This document shows positions 56,116 through 64,000 of a stretch of 64,000 bases of DNA, piece after piece. The stretch's first letter is position 1. Each line of letters opens with the position of its first letter. The stretch comes from Hormiphora californensis (lineage: Eukaryota > Ctenophora > Tentaculata > Cydippida > Pleurobrachiidae): NCBI GenBank assembly GCA_020137815.1, contig CM035355.1:1760774-1824773 (forward strand), in the 5' to 3' direction. The translations under genes were made by a program, and so were the position numbers. Under the pieces are notes generated by a model. The model worked only from the letters and a program-made list of their open reading frames with translations, did not search any database and was not told the DNA's origin.

Positions 56116-56762
56116 GTGCAGGTGTAGTTGCTAGGTGATGTAGCACTGACAATTTGAATAGTAAGTAGTATGATGGGAGCTAGACCTTTCGCTGAGGAGC
56201 CGAGATGGGGCAAACTTCTCGAGGACTGAGGAGGGTCCAAGAAGGTTGAACAGTGCAGAGTCGATACTCGGCATCTCAATGAGATCTGTTCATCCTAATA
56301 GAAATAGGTTATAGCACTATTCAGTTGTTAAAATAGAGGGATAAAGTTTTCAGAGGTGGTGGCAGCCGGCCTACACCAAAGTTCGGGCGGTCGAGCCAAG
56401 TCTGGCGTCTGCATTTCAAGATGTGAATTGATATTGCAAACATATGCCGGCTATGGGCTCTCAAATACAATCCTAGAGCTAGCGGTTAGAGAATTAGCGT
56501 CGCGGACACAACGGGTTGAAAAGGCAAACACCACGATTTTAAAGTTTTTGAAAAACGTGGCCGAGACCGGTTTTAAAAATGGAAAACGTTAAAATCTGGG
56601 TGCCTTTCATTGCTAACAATTCGTAGTTTTAGCGCGCGCGACGGGTTAGGGCTATCCGTTAGGGTCTGGTTAGGGTTTGGTTTGGGGTTATCGGTTAGGG
56701 CTATCGATTCTCTATCAGTTACCGTTTAGTTTACTCAAATTGGCCATGTGGTTGCGTGGCTA

Positions 56763-57008
56763 TAAAGTCCATTTTTTTTCAACTGTTCACCTTGGCCTAT
56801 GCTACAGGCCTATGCTACAGGCCCTTAAAGCCGTGGAAAACGCGCGCACTTGGGGTCTGCAGCGCATGCCAACTGTTCACCCAAAAACTGAAATTTAAAA
56901 AAAATTAGAATTTTTGTGGCGCGCGCTATACGTTAACATGTGATAAACGCGCAAAACAATTCCGCGCACGACTTTGGGGGGTGAACAGTTGAAAAAAAAT
57001 GGAGTATA
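56763..57008. mobile_element. MITE with ~27-bp terminal inverted repeats, copy 2
   Basis: Same ends as 16374-16528: AAGTCCATTTTTTTTCAACTG at the left and the inverse at the right, with TA borders. The right-hand 90 bp (from GCGCGCTATACGTTAACATG onward) are nearly identical to copy 1. The left interior differs and contains a second CAACTGTTCACC near 56870, suggesting a rearranged or nested copy. Confidence 0.75.
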
Positions 57009-57168
57009 GCCGTTTGAAAAAAGTCGGTCTAAGTATACTCTTTTGGCAGCGCGCACCTGTAAACACGCTGCAAGGCACCCAGATTATAATCGCGCCCTTT
57101 AAAAATCATGACCAGATTTGAGTTTGAATCATCAAACGCGCATAAGTAATGCAGATACTGCGCGGCGT

Positions 57169-57174
57169 TTTATT
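57169..57174 (-). promoter_or_regulatory. Candidate polyadenylation signal for TECR
   Basis: TTTATT on the plus strand (AATAAA on the minus strand), 194 nt beyond the TECR stop codon. Confidence 0.35.
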
Positions 57175-57367
57175 TGCGCGTACCTAATTTTGGTCAAATT
57201 AATTAAACGTCCTCTTTGGTTTTAAGTAACAAGAAATCAGAATAAGAACAAGTATCAAACCCACATACACACTGAACCAGCAGGCAAACAGACGAAACAA
57301 AAACAGAGATAAACGAAGCTAATAATATCGCTCCTTTTTTCAAAATCGAAAATCATTGTCTCTCTTT

Positions 57368-60300
57368 TTACATAATGAAAGGAATCATGGCCTTCCTTCC
57401 CTTGGGGTATTTCTCGAACTCCTTTTTGTAGTTCTTGTGCTTTCCAAGGGCCCACTGCAACATCTGGCCACCACCAACAACAGCAAACAAGGCAGCTGAA
57501 ACATGATGGAATATTAAAAAACTGACATACGATAATTCTGTTTGGCTGTCTGTCTCTCACTTTGTTTCTCACTTTGTCTGTCTGTCTGTCTTTCTCTCTC
57601 TACAGCTCTGGACATACCGTAAAATACACATGTGAAGATAGCGAACCCAATCCAACTGATAACTTCATAGGTATAGTTAGGGCAGGATACCAGGTTGAAT
57701 AGAAGAGTGAAGGGGTTGGAGTTGGGCATTGGGATAACCCTGGTCTTAGTGCCGGGTGGTCTCATATTCTTGAAGGCAATGTGACAAGAGAGGTTTCCTA
57801 GCTCACCAAACTGTGGAGGGGGAAGAGGGAGTTAGCATTTAGAGTAGAATTACCTAGCAATAGCTGTGGGGGGAGGAGAGAGTTAGCAATAGCATTTATA
57901 TAATCAGAATGAGACTTGAGAAACGGTAAAATACACTGAACAACTTACCAAGTATGTTCCTAGGCCAATGTACAAACACGTGTTGCACCCTGAAATGAGT
58001 GTTAGTGTGACTAAGTAAAGACAACAACTGACAAAGTAAAGACAACAAACTGACAAAGCAAGGACTCTGCAGAGCGGTATCCGTGGACTGAAAGCGGAAT
58101 GCTGCGCACTCTCTACTTTCATTACAACGTGCAGCGCGCGGGCCGTCCCAGAATGCTGCTCGAGATCTACTGAACTCTGCTCTGAGAAACAACCTGTCAG
58201 GAGACAAAGCAGAGACAAGATGACATACCAGCTGGGGTGTATAGAGGGTGGTTGACAAAGTAGGAGATAAAAGCAGAGAAACCCCAGTAGTAACTGCAGT
58301 TCTTAAACAGATTCCCGATGGGCATCGTAGCTTTACTGAATCGGTGGATAAATATAGTCTCTAGAACCCTCTTGACATAGTGACCAACATACATGGCACA
58401 GGCAATACTGAAATGGGAGGGTTGAATTAGAGAGTTTTAGAATGAGCATGACACTATGAAGTAGGCAACTCATTTGTATAATTAACTAATTAATTAATTA
58501 ATTGTAGTAGGGGGTTGCCTTACTTCTGAATTTGAGTGGTTGGCTGGGTAGCACCATAGATGGGTCCCCTTGCGAGGTAGAATATCAGATATGTAAAGAT
58601 GGGTCCGATATACTCAGCTAGGAAGACAGTACTCCAACCAATTTGGGTTCCTGGAGAATTAGGGAACAATTAGGGAACAATTAGGGAACAATTAGGGAAC
58701 AATTCGGGACCAGTTAGGGAACAACTATACTAAAGAACACAACTTATATGTTCGCAAAAGGCAAGCTTCCCCTCGTCCGACCCGAAGGCCATCTCTCTCT
58801 CAAAATTTGCATGGCTCTAAGTAATTAATTAATTAATTTTGACTATTCCCACTTTCTGTAGATTATATGTTTTATGCATGAAGAACATTCCTAGAAAGTT
58901 TCAAGTCGATATTTTAAGCAGAACGGAAAATATAATTTAGTGCAGGCGCAAACAAAATGGTGCAAGGGCACATGTTCAGGGGAAATTTGCACAAATTGTG
59001 CAGGGGCAAATTTTAATTAATTTGCCTATAATTAATTACCTAATTGATATAGTAATCATACGGCTCTTCTAGTACTCGTAGTTATGCTACTAGAACATGC
59101 ATAGAAAGTTTCGTGTCAAAATATTAAACGGTGTGGACACAGTTCGATCATAAAATTGGTGCAAGGGCTGCCCTTGCACCATTTGCCCTTGCACATTGCC
59201 TGCCCTTGCACCAAATTCCATTTTTTGCACGGCTCTAACTAACTAATTAATTAATTTTGACTATTCCCACTTTTCGAACATCATCTTTTATGATTGAAGA
59301 ACATTCCTACAAAGTTTCAAGTCGATATTTTAAGCAGAACGGAAAATAGAATTTGGTGCAAGGGCGCGGTGCAAGGGACATAACACGCAATGTGCAGGGG
59401 CACGGTGCCCTTGCACCATTTTTAATTACCTATAATTAATTAATTAATTAAAAATTCAAAAATCCGCCAACGTCATGACACAAAGGAATACTACAAGAAC
59501 ATGCCTACAAAATTTCAAGTCGATATCTCAAACGGTGTGGCCACAATCGTTGACATGTTTTTTGCCCCCCCCCCCCCCCCCAAAAAAAGACCTTTCTTTG
59601 TTCTTAATAGGGCCGGCATTTTTGGGTTTTTGTGCAGGGGCAAAAAATTTTTTTCCTTTTTTTCGTTTTTTTGCTGTTTTCTTCGGGTCGGAGGTGCCTG
59701 CCGGCACCTAAATTAGTTATGAAGGGTAATGGCAAATGTTAATATATCTTGTCTCGCTTACCAAGATCTTTGAAGTAGAGTACTGAACCATCACAGAAAG
59801 TTTCAAAGTCCCCAATTTTAGCATCCTCAGACAGTGCTTTGTCCTTCAAAGACAATTTGTACATCATTCTTGTTGGGTACAGGTAGGACTCTGTAGGGGG
59901 GGGGGGGTTAGAGAGGGAGGTGGGAAGTTTGTGTTGATGCTCAGTCACAGTTTGCTGTGCACATTTCTGTGACCAAGACTGAATAGTCTGGAAACAGCAC
60001 TGATAGTAAGAAAAGTTATTATATCCCAGTGGCCCACACCTACTCTGTTTGATGTGCATCTTCTTGATGTCCATGATGGAGGTATCTTTAGTGACCTCCA
60101 GAGAGAGGAGCGTCTTACCCGACCTCCCATCAGCGATATCAATCTGGGGGGGGGGGGCTTTAGTTAGCATATTATATATCAATCTAGGGGGAGGGGGTTA
60201 GTTAGGATACTATTTATCAGAGCTGGGGGAGGGGGCTTTAGTTAGAATACAAAGAGTACGTAGTACAAACTTTATCACGGCTTAGTGAGGAAATGGGGAG

Positions 60301-60455
60301 CACGTTTCCAAATAGCGATAGAGCAAATCCCGTTTCAAAACCCAAGGCCAAGAGAGGTAATATTTCCAACCAGCGAGAGGAAATTTAGCAGTAGTGCAAA
60401 TCCCGTTTCAAATATTTTATAGAGCTATATTTTATTGGCAATATCTTACCTTCAT
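57368..60455 (-). CDS. TECR: Very-long-chain trans-2-enoyl-CoA reductase
   Basis: ER membrane enzyme that reduces trans-2-enoyl-CoA to acyl-CoA with NADPH, the fourth step of very-long-chain fatty acid elongation. Exons: 60450-60455, 60044-60143, 59762-59890, 58524-58650, 58229-58407, 57949-57989, 57618-57810, 57368-57495; 903 nt, 300 residues (human ~308). The first exon carries only ATG AAG; M-K followed by [10 protein letters not shown] matches the family start. An N-terminal ubiquitin-like part ([14 protein letters not shown] ... VLYFKDLG) is followed by [60 protein letters not shown], the steroid 5-alpha-reductase-type region [20 protein letters not shown] with the catalytic Tyr area, and a C-terminal [11 protein letters not shown]. 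No substitution at recognised key positions. Confidence 0.95.
58651..58730. repeat. Tandem 13-bp repeat TTAGGGAACAA
   Basis: Four to five units of AATTAGGGAACAA (last ones degraded) at the start of the large TECR intron 58651-59761. Confidence 0.75.
58806..59450. repeat. Direct duplication in the TECR intron
   Basis: The blocks 58806-59050 and 59222-59450 share AATTAATTTTGACTATTCCCACTTT, GAAGAACATTCCTA-AAAGTTTCAAGTCGATATTTTAAGCAGAACGGAAAATA and GTGCAAGGGC strings. A related third fragment follows at 59490-59540. Probably repeat-element copies; non-coding. Confidence 0.7.
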
Positions 60456-60782
60456 AATGTCTGCTGGTTCAGAGAGAGAGAGGGCTACAACAAAAGGGCT
60501 AGCTACAAGGAGAGAAAGGGATTAGTGTACATTGTGTCTCAATATTGCTGCACTGGTATTACACCCCCACGCACCTCAAGTAGTACAATATACTTGTAGT
60601 ACTTCTGACACACATCCCACCCACGCATTGTTTACCTATTACCGACTCCAGTAGTAGTGAAACAGCGGTAATTACTTTTTACAGATCTCGAGAGAGAGGC
60701 AATAAGTTACGAAAGGGACATGTGATCTAGTCGATATACAAAACACAACTCTAAACTCAATATTTGAACATGTAGTGTCTCT

Positions 60783-61168
60783 CTAGGCGATAATCTTCTT
60801 CAGCAGAGCGTTTACCTGGAGAAAAGAGAGATAGGATTAGAGGTGGAATATTATATTAGCATGTATTAAAATGGATCCCTCATACCAACATTAAGATTAA
60901 GGTTCAAATCTAAAACCACTAACCACCCCGACCCTGCGGCCAGCCCCCATCTCCCCGTTCAACTCACGGGCTCAGTTTTGGCGTATTTGGGTGCCCCTCC
61001 AGCAGTCTGGTTGACCAGTGTGTCCCTAATAACGAGCTGAGTCCACTTGTGTCGTGCTGCAAAGGTAGCACCACCAATAGCGGTACACATGACAATGTAT
61101 CCAAACATGGACTTCTTTTTAAAGTGCTCCTTAGCCGCATCCTTGTCGCCTCCGCCGTGTCCTCCCAT
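60783..61168 (-). CDS. Small 77-residue protein with one membrane segment, unrecognised
   Basis: Two exons, 60968-61168 and 60783-60815, joined in phase (67 + 10 codons plus stop). The N terminus is Gly/His/Asp-rich (MGGHGGGDKDAAKEHFKKKS), then a single hydrophobic stretch (MFGYIVMCTAIGGATFAA), a conserved-looking RHKWTQLVIRDTLVNQ, and a Lys-rich end (LLKKIIA). Size and layout resemble small mitochondrial inner-membrane subunits, but I cannot match a family. Start chosen as the first ATG, with no upstream in-frame extension considered likely. Confidence 0.6.
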
Positions 61169-61439
61169 TATATACTATGAGATGCTATAATGAGATGTGG
61201 GGTTAGTGTTGGTATGATATAGTGGGATGGGGTTAGTTGGTTGGGGTTAAGGGTAAAGGGAGGTTGCTACATGCTGAGCTGTGATTGGGGAAATGGGGGT
61301 CTAAGTGTTTAGTGTTAGGGAGGTTTAAGGGAAAGCTCGGAAGGACAACAGTAAAACAAAACCTTGTGTTTCTTAAAAAAGCAAGTGGGGAGGTTGAATA
61401 AAACAGAATAAAATATTTGAAAATAAGGGAGGGAGTTGT

Positions 61440-64000
61440 TTAGTAGGATCGGTTATATTGCTGCTGTTGTTGGGGATACCACTGTTGTTGATGTTGGTTG
61501 TATCCACCCTGTAAGATAACATGTGTGTTAGGGGAGCTGGGATATACATACCAATTTACTTTACTATGAAGTAACACTAAACAGGAAAATAAGCACATTT
61601 AGCTTAGGTGTAAACTCGCCCCTAATCACTAATAATCATGGGAAATTAGGGCTGCTAAATACTCACATGATATCCACCACCTCCTTGGTTGTGTCCACCG
61701 TAGTGTTGTTTGTTGTTGTAGTTACCCCCGTATTGTCTTCCACCTCCCATCTTGTTGTTACCTCCCATCTTCTTGTTGTTGTCCTTCCTGAGAGAGGGAG
61801 AGAGGTAGAGTTAGTTAGAGGGGGGGGGGGGGGGAGTTAGTAACGAATGGAGGTTCAGTAGTAGAGGGCCTAATGGTTAGTATAGAGGAGAAGTTATGAG
61901 GAGGATATGATGCGTGTTAGAAACACATTCACATCTTACATTGGTTCAATTCGTTTCTTCTCTGCTGGTTTCCAGTTCTTGACGTGATCCTCATATGCAA
62001 TAATGATGGCCTCAATGCTGTCACTGTGCTCCTCCAGGAACGTCAATCGACGGTGGGAGAACACTGATTTAACGAGATAATTAATAAGATAATTAACGAG
62101 GACACAGCAAATGAAGTGGCTGTCAACAGAGGGAAATCCAGGTTTGTAGGGAGCTATGTGACAACTCGTCCCTGTATATAGGGTCCAGGTTTCCGGGACT
62201 GAAATGAGTTCTAAAGGGTCCAGGGCGGGGACTGAAAAGAGTTCTAACCTGCTTTTTCCTCAGCGGAAAGTTTTGATTCCAGTGCCTTTTGGAATATCGT
62301 CACAGCAGTTGTTACATCAACATTGCTCTGTGCTTTGTAGTTCTGCATATCCAACAGTTTAGCGTACAATCTCATGCTATTCTGACTGGCCTCAACCTCT
62401 GCCTCTAGCAGCTCCTGACCTAGCTGAGGTTGGTCAAGTACAAACTGGGTGTAGTTGAGGTACTTCAGGGTCCAGAAATCCCGTGTTGAGCCCTTACTGG
62501 CTCCAACCGCCGCTTTGAGAATATCAGCACCCTGCTGTTTATTACCACACCGCCTGAAAGTGGGGTGTTAGGGAAATAAAATTCACCTGTTACAACGGGT
62601 AAAATTAGCAAGATAACCTCCCGCCTAGCCTGGAGGTTAGTTAACCGAAAAAAAGGGGGGGGGTTCCTTTGTTGACGGGGTTATAAGAAAAGGAGGACAG
62701 TTGACCAGCAATAATCCCCCCTCCCCAACAATAACATACCTTTCCAGACCTGCCCTCCTCAAGATGACAGCAATTAGACCGGGCATGTTAGTATCAATAT
62801 GTGCCAGTGCTTCCCGCGCTACAGCTACCTGACCTAGTGGAGGAACGTTAGCATGGTAAACACACTGCGTTATCTCTGTGTTATATCTCTGCGCTAACTA
62901 AATTATATTGCGTTATATCCCAATTTTCTGATAATTTGAACCATGTTTCCCAATTATCTACCTCTCTGTTCCTCAAAAGCAGCCCAGTTCAGATGAACCT
63001 GGGGTTTCTTGGGTAAATGGGTCATACACGCCCTCCTGTAGATTTTACCAGTCTCTTCCACATCGATATCCCTCATAAACTCAGCGTACTATGGGAGATC
63101 TGTTGTTAGAGGACATGTATTGAAACCGGTCATTGCATTATCAATTCTGATCTAGAATCTAGATACAGCATAAAACAAGTGTGGAGCCGATTGGATGGGG
63201 GGGGGGGGGGAGTGATCAACCTGCCGATTGGGGGAGGGCGGGGGTGATCACCCTGCCGATTTGGGTGTCATAATTGTTCCTACCTTGATCCAAAAACTCT
63301 CATATAGCGCACATGCAATGAGACACCTCTCAAACAGAGTGACAGTTTTAGCGTTATTCTTCTTTGCCATCACATGATCCAGATAGTTCTTCCAGTTCTT
63401 CAACTGAACCCTGAAGAGAGGAGTGTTGTCAACTTTGTTGCGGCTTTTGGAAACTTTCCAGAGACAGCTAGGAAGTTCCTAAACACTACTACCGGATAGT
63501 AGGGATAGGTTAGAGCATGCCGGATATATCCTTACTTCTCAGAGCAACAATTTACCTTTCTAGTTCCTTGACGTGGAAGTATGGCCTCTTGATACCATCC
63601 TCAAAGCTCTGTACCTCCTCAATTTCTCCCAGAACTCTCTCATGTATTGGTGCCATATCCAGCAACATCTGCTCTCTCACCGCTGCCTCCTGTTTAGTTG
63701 TCAGATCTTCATAACTCTCGGGTAGGGGCTCTGTTGGTGGTTTGGGGGCGGGTTCCTCCTCCTCTTTCTCTTCTACAGCTGGAGGTGCTGCCTCCTCTTC
63801 ACCAGGAGGGGGAGCTTCACTTGTCTCCATGTTCTCTGCAGGGGTCTCTGTAGTGGTCTCCATACTCTCAGCAGGGGTTTCTGTAGGGGTCTCCTCAACA
63901 CCAGGGGTAGGGGCCTCAGCAGGGACCTCACTCTGATCACCCTCACCCATAGTCTCCTCTGTAGGCTGTTCTGTAGGTAACCCAGCTGCTAGAGCTACTG
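61440..64000 (-). CDS. PRPF39: Pre-mRNA-processing factor 39, C-terminal part
   Basis: HAT-repeat U1 snRNP-associated splicing factor. Exons in the window: 63556 to beyond 64000, 63284-63410, 62962-63088, 62740-62833, 62249-62553, 61940-62063, 61667-61787, 61440-61508, all in phase to the stop at 61440. Family marks: EDGIKRPYFHVKELER then VQLKNWKNYLDHVM, TLFERCLIACALYESFWIKYAEFM, RRACMTHLPKKPQVHLNWAAFEEQ, and later HAT helices (LLEAEVEASQNSMRLYAKLL, RRLTFLEEHSDSIEAIIIAYEDH). The tail is Gly/Asn/Gln/Tyr-rich (GGGRQYGGNYNN, QQQWYPQQQQQYNRSY). The N-terminal HAT half lies beyond the right edge. The Glu/Pro/Thr-rich linker before the conserved GIKRPYFHVK motif is long. Confidence 0.92.

Noticed and set aside
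56356-56592. 78-codon plus-strand frame near the MITE
   Set aside because: No family, no splice context and flanked by repeats; insufficient support.

Overview
The window is eukaryotic nuclear DNA from an animal. Its genes are split by many short GT-AG introns (often 50-300 bp), intergenic space is small, and several products are animal ciliary or chromatin proteins: calcyphosine-like, kinesin KIF19, IQCK and BPTF. Compact gene structures, a much shortened BPTF, a secreted fucolectin-like protein, a schlafen-type domain and a single-exon rhodopsin-like receptor suggest an early-branching metazoan. A sponge is my best guess, but the sequence does not prove it. The strand-symmetric (CT)n/(GA)n microsatellites and two long homopolymer-rich stretches (about 620-1660 and 20030-20870) suggest a long-read assembly with locally poor consensus.

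Layout. 139-5750 (-): calcyphosine-like EF-hand gene with a duplicated 81-nt exon; a secreted lectin-like reading frame (3561-4154, +) lies in its last intron. 5751-9550: intergenic repeats. 9551-11847 (+): MFS transporter resembling SLC18B1. 12823-15794 (-): an unrecognised helical protein followed by a schlafen/AlbA_2 domain with broken frame. 15795-17403: several foldback and MITE-like elements. 17404-31311 (+): KIF19-type kinesin-8, reconstructed from 19 exons into one continuous 881-codon frame; its large introns hold a microsatellite/homopolymer block and a three-level nest of transposable elements. 31841-40713 (-): BPTF/NURF301, 21 exons, 1525 codons. 41097-42569 (+): IQCK-like, head-to-head with BPTF. 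43600-44421 (+): GPCR. About 44859-49575: a 4.7-kb minisatellite of a 34-bp unit (about 139 copies). 50280-55489 (-): USP36/USP42-type deubiquitinase. 57368-60455 (-): TECR, the last enzyme of very-long-chain fatty acid elongation. 60783-61168 (-): 77-residue single-membrane-segment protein. 61440 to the right edge (-): PRPF39, incomplete at its N terminus.

The genes do not form one pathway; they are neighbouring housekeeping, ciliary and signalling genes. Exon joins were worked out by hand from splice sites and reading phase. For CAPSL, the MFS gene, the helical protein, KIF19, BPTF, IQCK and TECR the summed exon lengths are exact multiples of three, which supports the models. Orthology statements rest on remembered family sequences, not on a search.

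The most interesting observations are: the mutually-exclusive-looking EF-hand exon pair in the calcyphosine gene, separated by only 46 nt; a BPTF whose final PHD finger keeps its aromatic cage while the bromodomain has lost the acetyl-lysine-binding Asn; the schlafen-type domain with single-base frame breaks; the nested transposons in KIF19; and the higher-order 34-bp minisatellite.
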